A model generated the notes under the pieces. The model made no database searches. It saw only the letters and a list, made by a program, of their open reading frames with translations, and had not been told where the DNA came from. A DNA stretch of 45,085 nucleotides from CAZABP01 sp964483245 (GTDB taxonomy: Bacteria > Planctomycetota > UBA1135 > UBA2386). The stretch covers positions 1 through 45,085 of the forward strand of contig CAZABP010000039.1 in NCBI GenBank assembly GCA_964483245.1, in the 5' to 3' direction. The translations under genes were made by a program, and so were the position numbers. Shown here in pieces: positions 24,877-34,590 of this stretch. Every line of letters begins with the position of its first letter. Position 1 is the first letter of the stretch.

Positions 24877-26876
24877 CACGCGCGTCCGACCGCGAACCCG
24901 AGGTCGGTCAGCACACCGAGGATCCGCGCGACCGGCGCATCCCGCTCGAACCGCAGGCTGGTCGGCGACAGCCGCCCGGCCAGCAGCTCCTGCAGCGCCG
25001 GCAGACCTGCGACCCGATCGATCTGCTCCGCCTGGCGCGCGTGCAACACCAGGTCGTCGTCGAGCACGAGGACCTGCGCCGTGTCGGCCCAGTCCTCGAT
25101 GCTGTAGCGGACGTTCTGCGGCAGCGGCGCGCGCGCGCGTTCGGTCAGCTCCTGCACGATCTGCGCCACCGACACGCCGTCGCGCAGCCCAGCGACCAGG
25201 CTCTCGCGCGTCAGCTTGAACTGATGCACGTGGTCCGACTTCACGCGCGTCGCGAAGCGGTCGAACAGGTGCACGACCTCGTGCTCGTCGTCACCCGGGA
25301 ACAGCACGATCTCGAAGTCCGGATTGACCAGCAGCGTGCTGCGCTCGCCCCCGAGCTGCGCGGCCGGCTCGGCGCCGAACAGCTCCGCGCCCAACCGTGT
25401 CAGCCGGATCGCCGCAACGCGTCCGCCACGCAGCCCGAGGTCCACGATCCCAAGCGGATACAGCCGCTTGCGCACGAACAGCAGCAGGTTCCAGACCAGC
25501 TGCTGGATCGTCTCGGTCGGGAGATACCCCCCTTCCTGGAACCGCGCCGCGAACGCCTCTTCGACGCCGAGCTCGCGCAGCAGCGTCAGGTAGCTGTTGC
25601 GCGCCAGGAACGGCAGGAACGACGCCTCGTACCACCGCTCCGGATCGATCCGCTTCAACAGGCGCAGCAGGATCCGGCGCAGGCGCACCTGATGGAACGG
25701 CTCGCCGCCGAGCTCACGCTCCTCGACCGCGTACGACAGCAGCGCGAGCACCTTCTCGCGTGCCGACAGCTCGTCGAATCCGCGCCCGCCATCGGTCACG
25801 CGCAGCCCGCGCTCGCCGCTCCGGTCGACGAGCCGGCGCGCGAGGCTGAACCGCCAGATCCACTGCAGCACCCCTTCGCCATCCAGGATCTCCCCCGGCA
25901 CCGCCATCAGGCTGCGTTCGATCCGCTTGCTGGACGCGCGGTACAGGTTTCCCTCGATCGTGAACTGCACCTTGCTGTTGCTGATCTCGCGCAGGAAGCG
26001 GCCGACGTTGGTCGCAAAGTCGACACCGGCGTGCAGCGTCTGCTCGACGTCCACCGGGTGATGCTCGCTGTGCTGGCGCAGTGCCAGCAGCGCGATCTCC
26101 TGGAACAGGATCACGGTCGGACCGGCCGGCTGCAGACCGAATCGCGCCAGGCGCAGCGGCGCCACGGTCCCGAGCATCGCCTCCTCGAGGCACTTGCGGA
26201 TCAGGTCCAGATCCGGTCCGTCGGTGCCGACCGAGCGCTGGTAGTCCGGCTCCGGCAGGTAGCCGCCGTGTGTCGTCAGCGCGACGTCGAACACCGCGCG
26301 CACACCGGGTGGCAACGCTTCGATCCGGCTGCGGATCGAGCTCTCCATCAGGTAGATCTTGTAGATCTTGCGCGCGTGGTCGCTGCTCGGCGCACCGTTG
26401 CGGCCGCGGCCGAGGCGCGTTTCGAGATGTCCGTGCAGCGTGATCGTGTCGAGCGGCTCGTTCTGCTGTCGCTGCCGCAGCGCCGCGAGGCACTGCGCCA
26501 GCTCCCCCGGGACGGCGTAGGCCGGCTCGCCGAACTCGTTCCAGTTCTTCTTCTGCGTCGGCAGCAGGAAGCCTTCGCGATGCAACGCCGCCAGCGCCGC
26601 CTCGACCTCGAACCGGCTCTGCCAGGTCCCGTTCAGCGACGCATGCAGCACCCGCGCCGAGCGGCACGCGCCCGGCTCGCTGAGGAATCCTTCGAACAGA
26701 TCCCGCAGCTTGCGTGGCAGCCCGAACAGCCGCTGCTCGACACGTTCGCTGTCCGCCATCGCCGCGGCGAGCCCCTCCTGCGGATCCAGCGTCGCCTCGC
26801 CCCAGCGACGCGCCAGCTCCACCACCTCGCGGCGGTCGCGTCCGGACAACAGGCTGCGCAGCGTGAACAGGGACAT
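24876..26876 (-). CDS. Helicase_C_3-type XPB-associated protein
   Basis: 666 residues, start ATG at 26876, one base after the XPB stop. The N-terminus MSLFTLRSLLSGRDRREVVELARRW and the following winged-helix-like blocks (for example FEVEAALAALHREGFLLPT) fit a DNA- or protein-binding helical protein. The C-terminal third has LLVNPDFEIVLFPGDDEHEV, VHLFDRFATRVKSDHVHQFKL and LVLDDDLVLHARQ, the pattern I associate with the helicase-associated Helicase_C_3 domain found next to bacterial XPB. No Walker motif is present, so it is not a helicase itself. Pairing with XPB suggests a physical partner. That role is inferred from context and family resemblance. Confidence 0.78.
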   Translation of the reverse strand: MSLFTLRSLLSGRDRREVVELARRWGEATLDPQEGLAAAMADSERVEQRLFGLPRKLRDLFEGFLSEPGACRSARVLHASLNGTWQSRFEVEAALAALHREGFLLPTQKKNWNEFGEPAYAVPGELAQCLAALRQRQQNEPLDTITLHGHLETRLGRGRNGAPSSDHARKIYKIYLMESSIRSRIEALPPGVRAVFDVALTTHGGYLPEPDYQRSVGTDGPDLDLIRKCLEEAMLGTVAPLRLARFGLQPAGPTVILFQEIALLALRQHSEHHPVDVEQTLHAGVDFATNVGRFLREISNSKVQFTIEGNLYRASSKRIERSLMAVPGEILDGEGVLQWIWRFSLARRLVDRSGERGLRVTDGGRGFDELSAREKVLALLSYAVEERELGGEPFHQVRLRRILLRLLKRIDPERWYEASFLPFLARNSYLTLLRELGVEEAFAARFQEGGYLPTETIQQLVWNLLLFVRKRLYPLGIVDLGLRGGRVAAIRLTRLGAELFGAEPAAQLGGERSTLLVNPDFEIVLFPGDDEHEVVHLFDRFATRVKSDHVHQFKLTRESLVAGLRDGVSVAQIVQELTERARAPLPQNVRYSIEDWADTAQVLVLDDDLVLHARQAEQIDRVAGLPALQELLAGRLSPTSLRFERDAPVARILGVLTDLGFAVGRA

Positions 26877-26877
26877 C

Positions 26878-28569
26878 TCAGCCGGTCGCTCCGTCCGACA
26901 TCGCCGCCGCGGAGCGGATCTCGTAGCGATATCCCTGCTCGGTCAGGAACAGCTGGCGGCGCGCCCCGAACTCCTGCTCACAGGTGTCTTCGCTGACCAG
27001 AGTGTAGAACCAGGCCTGGCCGCCGTCCGACTTCGGGCGCAGGATCCGGCCGAGCCGTTGCGCCTCCTCCTGCCGGCTGCCGAACGTCCCCGAGACCTGG
27101 ATTGCGACGCTGGCATCGGGCAGATCGATCGCGAAGTTGCCGACCTTGCTGATCAACAGCCGCGGAATCTCGCCGCGCCGGAACGCCGCGTACAACCGCT
27201 CCCGCTCGGCGTTCGAGGTCCGCCCGGTGACCAGCGGGAGCTGCAGCCGCTGCGCGAGCCGCTGCAACTGCTCGAGGTACTGCCCGATCACGAGCACCTG
27301 CTGCCCGTCGTGCCGTCGCAACAGGCTCGCGACGAGGTCCTCCTTGCGCTCGTTCAGCGCGGCGATGCGGAACTGCTCGCGCGCACCGGCGGCCGCGTAG
27401 CGCTGGCGCCGTTCCTTGTTCAGCGGCACGCGCAGCTCGACGCAGCTCGCCTCGGCCAGGAAGCCCTGCCCTTCGAGCTCCTTCCAGCCGAGGTCGTAGC
27501 GCTTGGGTCCGATCAGCGAGAAGACCTCGTCCTCCTTGTGGTCCTCGCGCACCAGCGTCGCCGTCAGCCCGAGCCGACGGCGCGCCTGCAGCCCTGCCGT
27601 GGTCCGGAACACCGGCGCCGGCAGCAGGTGCACTTCGTCGTAGATGATCAACCCCCAGTCGGCGGCCTGGAACAACTCGAGGTGCGGCGCACTCTCCATG
27701 CGGCTGCGGCGGTGCGTCAGGATCTGGTACGTCGCGATCGTGACCGGGCGGATCTGCTTGACGTCGCCGCTGTACTCCCCGACCTGGTCCTCGTGCAGCG
27801 AAGTCTTGTCGAGCAGCTCACTGCGCCACTGCCGGACCGCAACGGTGTTGGTCGTCAGCACGAGGGTCTGCGTCTGCAGCATCGCGATCACGGCGATTCC
27901 GACCACCGTCTTGCCGGCGCCGCAGGGCAGCACGATGACACCGCTGCCTCCCGCCTCGCTGCCGCCGGCATGGAATGCCGCGGCACTCGCCTGCTGGTAG
28001 GTACGCACGGCGAACGGCCGTCCGTCGCGGGTCTGCGGCCGCAACGCCAATGCCAGCCGCGCGCCGGCCGTGTAGCCGGCGCGATCCTGCACCGGCCAAC
28101 CGAGTTTGATCAGCGCCTGCTTCAGCTCGCCGCGCATCGCGGCCGGGACGCGGGCGCGGGTGCCCTTCGGCGGCTGCTCGAGGCAGGCGGCGACGCTCTG
28201 CTGCGCCGCCAGATCCGCCAGCAGCTCCGGATCCTGCGCGACCAGCTCGAGCGCGCCGTTCGCCGACGCCCGCAGCTCGAGTGCGCCGAAGCGGTCGTAC
28301 CAACCTTGGATCGCGGTCAGCACGGCCGGCGCGATCGGATAGCGCGAGCTCGCCTGCAGCCACGCGAGCGTTGCGGCGCACGACTCGCCGAGCGCCGCCG
28401 CGTTCCAGATGCTGATCGGCGTCACGCGGTAGAAGTGCACGTACTCCGGCGACTTCTCCAGCTCGGCGAACCGGGCGAGCCGGTCGCGCGCCTCGGCGAA
28501 GGCCGGGTGCTGCACTTCGAGCAGGATCGTGTGGTCCGCCTGCACCACGAGCGGGCGCGCGTCGGTCAT
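26878..28569 (-). CDS. XPB/ERCC3-family DNA helicase
   Basis: 563 residues. In eukaryotes XPB opens DNA in TFIIH and excision repair; bacterial versions are ATP-dependent helicases or translocases with less certain roles. The N-terminal 180 residues form a damage-recognition-like region. Motif I is LPCGAGKTVVG (Lys220), motif II is DEVH at 311-314, motif III is GLTATL, directly followed by the XPB-specific RED at 341-343. The C-terminal helicase half has VLVIGQYLEQL and SGTFGSRQEEAQRLGRILRPK-type motif VI (Q..RLGR). The RED motif separates it from UvrB, RecG and other SF2 helicases. The start ATG at 28569 is 4 bp after the uvrA stop, so the two are almost certainly in one transcript. Confidence 0.93.
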   Translation of the reverse strand: MTDARPLVVQADHTILLEVQHPAFAEARDRLARFAELEKSPEYVHFYRVTPISIWNAAALGESCAATLAWLQASSRYPIAPAVLTAIQGWYDRFGALELRASANGALELVAQDPELLADLAAQQSVAACLEQPPKGTRARVPAAMRGELKQALIKLGWPVQDRAGYTAGARLALALRPQTRDGRPFAVRTYQQASAAAFHAGGSEAGGSGVIVLPCGAGKTVVGIAVIAMLQTQTLVLTTNTVAVRQWRSELLDKTSLHEDQVGEYSGDVKQIRPVTIATYQILTHRRSRMESAPHLELFQAADWGLIIYDEVHLLPAPVFRTTAGLQARRRLGLTATLVREDHKEDEVFSLIGPKRYDLGWKELEGQGFLAEASCVELRVPLNKERRQRYAAAGAREQFRIAALNERKEDLVASLLRRHDGQQVLVIGQYLEQLQRLAQRLQLPLVTGRTSNAERERLYAAFRRGEIPRLLISKVGNFAIDLPDASVAIQVSGTFGSRQEEAQRLGRILRPKSDGGQAWFYTLVSEDTCEQEFGARRQLFLTEQGYRYEIRSAAAMSDGATG

Positions 28570-28573
28570 CGCG

Positions 28574-31500
28574 TCACGAAGCCTCACTCCGTTCCGCCCG
28601 CCGCTTGCGCGGCTTGTGCGCCGGCCGCCCCAGCCGCGCGGCCAGGAACGGCGCCGTGTGCGTCGCTGCAGCCGCGACCTGTTCCGGCGTCCCGGTCGCG
28701 ACGATCCGCCCTCCGGCATCGCCAGCCTCCGGTCCGAGCTCGATCACCCAGTCCGCCGACTGGATCACGTCGAGGTGGTGCTCGATCACGAGCACCGTGT
28801 CCCCGCGATCGACCAGCTTCTGCAGCACCTGCACCAGACGCGCGACGTCCTCGAGATGCAGCCCGGTCGTCGGCTCGTCGAGCAGATACACGTTGTGTCC
28901 GTGGTGCGGGCGCGCGAGCTCGCCGACCAGCTTGATCCGCTGAGCTTCGCCGCCGGAGAGCGTCGTCGCCGGCTGCCCCAGGCGCAGATAACCGAGCCCG
29001 ACGTCACACAGCATCTGCAGCGGGCGCGCGATCCGCGGATGGTTGCCGAACAGCGCCAGCGCCTCCGCCGCCTCGAGCTCGAGCACGTCGGCGATGTTCT
29101 TGCCGCGGTAGTGCACGCTCAGCGTCTCCTGGTTGTAGCGGCGCCCGCGGCAGTTCTCGCAGGTGACCCAGACGTCGGCCAGGAAGTGCATCTCCACCTG
29201 CAGCTGTCCCTTCCCCTCGCAGGTCTCGCAGCGCCCGCCGGCGACGTTGAACGAGAACCGCCCCGCACCGAACCCCTTCGCGCGCGACTCCGGCAGCTGC
29301 GCGAACAGCGTGCGGATGGGGGTCAGCACCTGCACGTAGGTCGCCGGATTGCTGGCCGGCGTCGACCCGATCGGACTCTGGTCGACGACGATGACCTGAT
29401 AGCGCTTGCTGCCATCCAGCTTGTGCCGGCCGCTGCGCAGCGCCGGCAGCAGCGCGTCCAACACCAACGAGGACTTGCCGGAGCCGGACACGCCGGTGAC
29501 CGCGGTCATCACGCGCAGCGGGAACTTCGCGGTGAGCCCGCGCAGGTTGTGGACGCGGACGTCCTGCAGCTCGAACCAGCTGCGCGGTTCACGCCGCTGC
29601 TCCGGGACCGGGATCCGCCGTTCGCCGCGGAGCCAGCGCCCGGTCGCCGTGTCGGCGCGCGCGACCTGCGCCGGCGTGCCGCTCGCGACGATGCGTCCCC
29701 CGTGATGGCCGGCACCCGGTCCGAGATCCAGCACGTGATCCGCCGCGCGGATCACCGCGTCGTCGTGCTCGACGGCGACGACCGTGTTGCCGAGGTCCCG
29801 CAGCTCGAGCAGCGTCGCCAATAGACGCTCGGTGTCGCGCGGATGCAGGCCGACCGTCGGCTCGTCGAGCACGTACAGCACCCCGACGAGCCGGTTGCCG
29901 AGCTGCGTCGCGAGCCGGATCCGCTGCGCCTCCCCGCCGGACAGCGTCGCCGCCGAGCGGTCGAGCGTCAGGTAGTCGAGCCCGACCGCGCGCAGGAACC
30001 GCAGCCGGTTGCGGATCTCCTTCAGCACTTCGGCAGCGATCTTGCCGTCGTTGGCGCCCAGCTTCAGCGCCGCGAGCGCTGCATCGGCGTCGGCGACCGT
30101 CGCGCGGCCGAACTGCGGCAGCGTCCAGCGTCCGACGCGCACGTGCCGCTGCGCGAGCTGCAGCCGTTCGCCGTCGCACTCGGGGCAGGGCATGTTGCGC
30201 AGCACCGCGGCGAAGCGTTGATCGCCGTGCTCCTGCGTCGGCGAGCGGTACCACTCCTCGATCTGCGTGCAGAGACCCTTCCACGGCACCTGCATCCGGT
30301 ACGTCCGGCGCGACCCGCTGCTGCGGCTGCGGAACGTGACTTCGAACTTCTCGTCGCCGCAGCCGTACAGCAGCACCTGCTGCGCCGCCGCCGGCAGCTC
30401 GCGGAACGGCAGCGCGAGATCGAACCCGCGCGCGGCGGCGACGGCTTCGGCCGTCGTCGCGTACCACCCCCCGTCGCGCGTCAGGAACGTGAACGCGGCA
30501 CCGCGATGCTGCACGGCGCCATCGAACAGCGGCCGGTCCGGATGGTTGACCAACAGCTCCGGAGCACAGGCGACGCGCACGCCGAGTCCGGCGCAGCCGG
30601 TGCACGCGCCGGAATGGTGGTTGAACGAGAACCAGCGCGGGTGCGGCTGCTGCGGGACGCGGAACCCACACTGCGGACAGGATCGATCGGTCGTGTAGAC
30701 GAGCCGTGCGCCGGCTTCGGTGCGGATCACGACGAGCCCACCGCTCCGCTCCTCCGCCTGCGCAACCGCGTCGACGATCCGGGTCCGGTCGTCGAGCTTG
30801 CAGCGATCCACGATCAGCTCGACCGAGTCCGGCCGCGACGGCGCCGGCAGCTCCTGCTCCAACCGCAGCTCGACGTCGTCGATCCGCAACCGGGCGAACC
30901 CGTCCTTGCGCCAGCCAGCCGCTTCCTCGGCGAGATAGGCCGCACGGCGCTTGGCGTCGGCGAAGATCTCCGCCGGAATCCGCAGCGGCGCCAGCACCTG
31001 CCCGCGCTCGCCGCCATGGTCCCGCGCCAGCTCGCGCGCGATCCGGCTCGGCGGATGCAGCGTCAGCTCCTGACCATGGGTCGGGCAGTGCGGGCGGCCG
31101 ACGCGCGCCCACAGCAGGCGCAGGTAGTCCGCGATCTCGGTCGCCGTCGCGACCGTCGAACGCGGACTGCGCGGGGCCGCCTTCTGGTCGATCGCGATCG
31201 CGGGCCCCAATCCGTCGATCCGGTCGACCGGCGCGCGGTCGAGCCGGCCGAGGAACCGCCGCGCATACGTCGACAGGCTCTCGAGGAACCGCCGCTGCCC
31301 CTCGCCGAACAGCGTGTCGAACACCAGGCTCGACTTGCCGGAGCCGGACGGACCGGTCACGACCGTGAAGCGGTCGAGCGGGAGACTGGTCGTGATCCCC
31401 TGCAGGTTGTTCTGCCGCGCGTTCTCGATCCGGATCTCCACCGGTGGAGGTGCTACCCGCTGCCGCAGCCGCGCGCGGCGCGTGCGAGGTGACGGCTTCT

Positions 31501-34324
31501 CTGCCTGCGCCAGCGCCCGCCCGGTGTGCGACGCCGCAACGCGCGCGACCGCAGCCGGCGTGCCAGCGGCGACGACCAGACCACCGCCGGCGCCACCCTC
31601 CGGTCCGAGATCCACGATCCAGTCGGCGCACCGGATCACGTCCAGGTTGTGCTCGATGACGATGACCGTGTTGCCGGCGTCGACGAGCCGCTGCAGGCAG
31701 CCGACCAGCCGGTGCACGTCGGCGAAGTGCAGCCCGGTCGTCGGTTCGTCGAGGATGTAGACCGTGCGCCCGGTCGCCGGCCGCTGCAGCTCGGTCGCGA
31801 GCTTGATGCGTTGCGCTTCGCCTCCCGACAGCGTCGTCGACGGCTGCCCGAGCTGCAGATAGCCGAGGCCGACGTCGACCAGCGCCTGCAGGCCGCGCGC
31901 GATCTTCGGCAACGCGCCGAACAGCTCGAGCGCCTGCTCGACGCTGAGCGCCAGCAGGTCGCTGACGTTGTGGTTCTTGAAGCGGATCTCGAGCGTCTCC
32001 GGGTTGAACCGCCGCCCGCCGCAGCCGTCGCAGGTGATCTCGACCGGTGCGAGGAACTGCATCTCCAGCTCCTGCACGCCGGCGCCCTCGCACTCCTCGC
32101 AGCGGCCGCCGTGCACGTTGAACGAGAACCGCGACTTCGTGTACTCGCGCAGCCGCGACTCCGGCAGCAGCGCGAACAGGTCGCGCACGTGATCCCAGAC
32201 GCCGGTGTACGTCGCCGGATTGCTGCGCGGCGTGCGGCCGATCGGCGACTGGTCGATCTCCACCACCTTGTCGACCAGCTCGATGCCGTCGATCCGCTCG
32301 TGCTCCCCCGGCACGTCGTGCGCCAGGTGCAGCTCGCGCCGCAGCGCACGCTTGAGGATCAGGTTGACCAGCGTCGACTTGCCGGAGCCGGAGACTCCCG
32401 TCACCGCAGTCAATCGTCCGAGCGGGAACGCGACATCGATGCCGCACAGGTTGTGATGGCGCGCGCCGCGCACGACCAGCTCGCCGCGCGCCTCGTCGCG
32501 CGCGCGCGCCGCCGAGGGCAGCTTCTGCTCACCGCGCAGGTAGGCGCCGGTCGACGAGCGCGGCTCACGCGCGATCGCTTCCGGCGGACCGGCGGCGACC
32601 AGCTCCCCACCATGCACGCCGGCCCCGGGGCCGATGTCGACCAGGTAGTCGCTGGCGCGGATCGTCGCCTCGTCGTGCTCGACGACACAGACCGTGTTGC
32701 CGCGGTCACGCAGCGCGCGCAGCGTCTCGAGCAACCGGTCCTGGTCGCGCGCGTGCAGCCCGATGCTCGGCTCGTCGAGGACGTACAGGATCCCGCGCAA
32801 CCCGGCACCGACCTGCGCCGCGAGGCGGATCCGTTGCGACTCACCGCCCGACAGCGTGTCGGCGCGGCGGTCGAGCGTCAGGTAGCCGAGTCCGACTTCG
32901 AGCAGGAACTGCAGCCGCTGGTCGATCTCACGCCGGATGTCGGCGCCGATGCGCGCGGCGTTGCCGGTCAGCGCGAGCTGCTCGCACCAGGTGCGGACGT
33001 CGGCGACCGGCCGCGCGGTGACCTCCGGCAGCGTCGTGCCGGCAATCCGCACCGCGCGGCCGACCGGTCCCAGGCGCGTGCCGTGGCACGCGGTGCACGG
33101 GCTCGCGGCGCGGAACCGATCGAGGTGGCGCGCCCAGGCCGGATCGCCGATCGATTCGAGATGCGGAACCAGTCCCGGATACGCCTTGCGGTCGACGCCT
33201 TCGGTCGTGAAGCGCTCCCCCTCGCGCTTCCACTGGAACTCGAACTTGCGGTCGCCGCTGCCGTGCAGGACGACGCGCTTCGCCTTCGCCCCGAGCTTGC
33301 GCCACGGCGTGTCCAGTTCGAAACCGTGCGCGGCCGCGACCTGCGCCAGCTGCCGCATCCCGATCCGGCTGTAGACGATCCGGCCGTCCTTGGTGAACGC
33401 GTGCAGCGCCCCGTCGCGGATGCCGGCGTCCGGATCCTTGACCAGCAGCTCCGGCACGATCCGCGACTGCTCACCGAGCCCGTCGCAGGCCGGGCAGGCC
33501 CCGACCGGGCTGTTGAACGAGAACAGCCGCGGCTCCATCTCCGGGATCGACCCGTGCCCGTTGGGGCAGGCGCGCTGGGTGCTGAACGTCCGCTCGTGCG
33601 GGCCGGCGGCAACCACGACCAGCCCTTGCGCGAGGCCCAGCGCCTGCTCGACCGCCTCGCGCACGCGCGGGAGCTGATCCGGCGCAACCGCCGGCCGGTC
33701 CACGACCAGCTCGATCGTGTGGTACTCGTAGCGCGCGAGCTTCACCTCCTCGTCGAGCCGGCGCAGCTCGCCGTCGATGCGCGCGCGCACGAACCCGCGC
33801 TGGCGGAAGTCGGCCAGCTCGTGGCGGTACTCCCCCTTGCGTTCGCGGATCACCGGCGCCAGCACGAGCACCGTCTCGCCGGCGAACTGCTCCTGCACCG
33901 CCGTCGCGATCCGGTCGACGCTCCAGTCCTCGATCGGCGCGCCGCACTCGGGACAGGCCGGGGTGCCGACCCGGGCGAACAACAGCCGCAGGAAGTCGAG
34001 CACCTCGGTCTGCGTGCCGACCGTCGAGCGCGGGCTCGCGCCGACGGACTTCTGGTCGATCGAGACCGTCGGCGACAGGCCGTCCACCGATTCGACCTTC
34101 GGCTTCTCCATCCGGCCGAGGAACTGCCGGGCGTAGCTCGACAGGCTCTCCAGGAAGCGCCGCTGCCCTTCCTGATAGATCGTGTGGTAGGCCAGGCTCG
34201 ACTTGCCGGACCCGGAGACCCCGGTGAACGTCGTCAGGCTCTCGCGCGGGAAGCTGACGTCGACGCCTTTCAGGTTGTGCTCGCGGGCACCCTTGACGAC
34301 GACGTTGCGGACCTGTTTCGGCAT
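28574..34324 (-). CDS. uvrA: Double-length UvrA excinuclease subunit (tandem fusion)
   Basis: 1916 residues, about twice the usual 940. UvrA finds bulky DNA lesions and loads UvrB. The start ATG at 34324 gives MPKQVRNVVVKGAREHNLKG, the usual UvrA opening. Four ABC ATPase modules are present: Walker A lysines at 41, 649, 997 and 1617, each with an LSGGE-QRI signature. Two complete UvrA units are joined by an Arg-rich linker near residue 950-965. Zinc-type cysteine pairs occur in both halves (CPECGAPIE, CEECEGAGVQ, CPQCGFRVP, CETCEGKGQ). In the second unit the first pair is degraded (CPTHGQ). Chlamydiae also have fused UvrA, so this may be a shared PVC trait. A natural UvrA dimer fused in one chain is the simplest reading. 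Confidence 0.95.
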   Translation of the reverse strand: MPKQVRNVVVKGAREHNLKGVDVSFPRESLTTFTGVSGSGKSSLAYHTIYQEGQRRFLESLSSYARQFLGRMEKPKVESVDGLSPTVSIDQKSVGASPRSTVGTQTEVLDFLRLLFARVGTPACPECGAPIEDWSVDRIATAVQEQFAGETVLVLAPVIRERKGEYRHELADFRQRGFVRARIDGELRRLDEEVKLARYEYHTIELVVDRPAVAPDQLPRVREAVEQALGLAQGLVVVAAGPHERTFSTQRACPNGHGSIPEMEPRLFSFNSPVGACPACDGLGEQSRIVPELLVKDPDAGIRDGALHAFTKDGRIVYSRIGMRQLAQVAAAHGFELDTPWRKLGAKAKRVVLHGSGDRKFEFQWKREGERFTTEGVDRKAYPGLVPHLESIGDPAWARHLDRFRAASPCTACHGTRLGPVGRAVRIAGTTLPEVTARPVADVRTWCEQLALTGNAARIGADIRREIDQRLQFLLEVGLGYLTLDRRADTLSGGESQRIRLAAQVGAGLRGILYVLDEPSIGLHARDQDRLLETLRALRDRGNTVCVVEHDEATIRASDYLVDIGPGAGVHGGELVAAGPPEAIAREPRSSTGAYLRGEQKLPSAARARDEARGELVVRGARHHNLCGIDVAFPLGRLTAVTGVSGSGKSTLVNLILKRALRRELHLAHDVPGEHERIDGIELVDKVVEIDQSPIGRTPRSNPATYTGVWDHVRDLFALLPESRLREYTKSRFSFNVHGGRCEECEGAGVQELEMQFLAPVEITCDGCGGRRFNPETLEIRFKNHNVSDLLALSVEQALELFGALPKIARGLQALVDVGLGYLQLGQPSTTLSGGEAQRIKLATELQRPATGRTVYILDEPTTGLHFADVHRLVGCLQRLVDAGNTVIVIEHNLDVIRCADWIVDLGPEGGAGGGLVVAAGTPAAVARVAASHTGRALAQAEKPSPRTRRARLRQRVAPPPVEIRIENARQNNLQGITTSLPLDRFTVVTGPSGSGKSSLVFDTLFGEGQRRFLESLSTYARRFLGRLDRAPVDRIDGLGPAIAIDQKAAPRSPRSTVATATEIADYLRLLWARVGRPHCPTHGQELTLHPPSRIARELARDHGGERGQVLAPLRIPAEIFADAKRRAAYLAEEAAGWRKDGFARLRIDDVELRLEQELPAPSRPDSVELIVDRCKLDDRTRIVDAVAQAEERSGGLVVIRTEAGARLVYTTDRSCPQCGFRVPQQPHPRWFSFNHHSGACTGCAGLGVRVACAPELLVNHPDRPLFDGAVQHRGAAFTFLTRDGGWYATTAEAVAAARGFDLALPFRELPAAAQQVLLYGCGDEKFEVTFRSRSSGSRRTYRMQVPWKGLCTQIEEWYRSPTQEHGDQRFAAVLRNMPCPECDGERLQLAQRHVRVGRWTLPQFGRATVADADAALAALKLGANDGKIAAEVLKEIRNRLRFLRAVGLDYLTLDRSAATLSGGEAQRIRLATQLGNRLVGVLYVLDEPTVGLHPRDTERLLATLLELRDLGNTVVAVEHDDAVIRAADHVLDLGPGAGHHGGRIVASGTPAQVARADTATGRWLRGERRIPVPEQRREPRSWFELQDVRVHNLRGLTAKFPLRVMTAVTGVSGSGKSSLVLDALLPALRSGRHKLDGSKRYQVIVVDQSPIGSTPASNPATYVQVLTPIRTLFAQLPESRAKGFGAGRFSFNVAGGRCETCEGKGQLQVEMHFLADVWVTCENCRGRRYNQETLSVHYRGKNIADVLELEAAEALALFGNHPRIARPLQMLCDVGLGYLRLGQPATTLSGGEAQRIKLVGELARPHHGHNVYLLDEPTTGLHLEDVARLVQVLQKLVDRGDTVLVIEHHLDVIQSADWVIELGPEAGDAGGRIVATGTPEQVAAAATHTAPFLAARLGRPAHKPRKRRAERSEAS

Positions 34325-34341
34325 CGACTGGCCGGATTGGA

Positions 34342-34361
34342 AGGGCGAGGATCGTAGCCCT
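34342..34361 (-). promoter_or_regulatory. Inverted repeat with -10-like TACGAT upstream of uvrA
   Basis: AGGGC-N10-GCCCT (34342-34346 and 34357-34361). On the minus strand the centre holds TACGAT (34356 to 34351), a fair -10, 26 nt before the uvrA ATG. A repressor bound to the repeat would cover the promoter. It does not match the SOS boxes I know. The remaining gap to 34590 (the uvrA/glycosyltransferase divergent region) shows no gene and no other clear signal. Confidence 0.35.
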
Positions 34362-34590
34362 GAGGTCAGGGGGGTCCAGCCGGGCAGGGCGCGGTCGAAG
34401 GCGCGCATCCGCGCGAAGGTGCGCTGCGATCGCGACGATCCCAACGCGATCCGGACGCTGCGCGGGCGCGAGCTTGCTCAGCCGGCACGGACCGGGCCCA
34501 ATCCCGCGGCATGTCGACCTCGTCCGGCCACTGGCACAGTCGCAGGGATCCGCCGCGCGGTGCCGCGGCGCCTGCTGCAGGATCGGTCAC

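Noticed and set aside
24244..24900. TPP riboswitch for thiE
   Set aside because: thiE starts inside the preceding gene's stop codon, and no CTGAGA-type conserved block is present.
31526..34357. A 943-codon open frame antisense to uvrA, and similar long antisense frames elsewhere (for example 14827-17538 and 2650-4053)
   Set aside because: High GC with strong third-position bias leaves the opposite strand open. The translations are Arg/Gln/Leu-rich, lack domains and start signals, and sit on genes with clear families.
34474..34590. ATG at 34474 as the glycosyltransferase start
   Set aside because: The extra 39 residues are rich in Arg, Cys and Ser and unlike a membrane-protein N-terminus; GTG at 34591 leads straight into the first helix.
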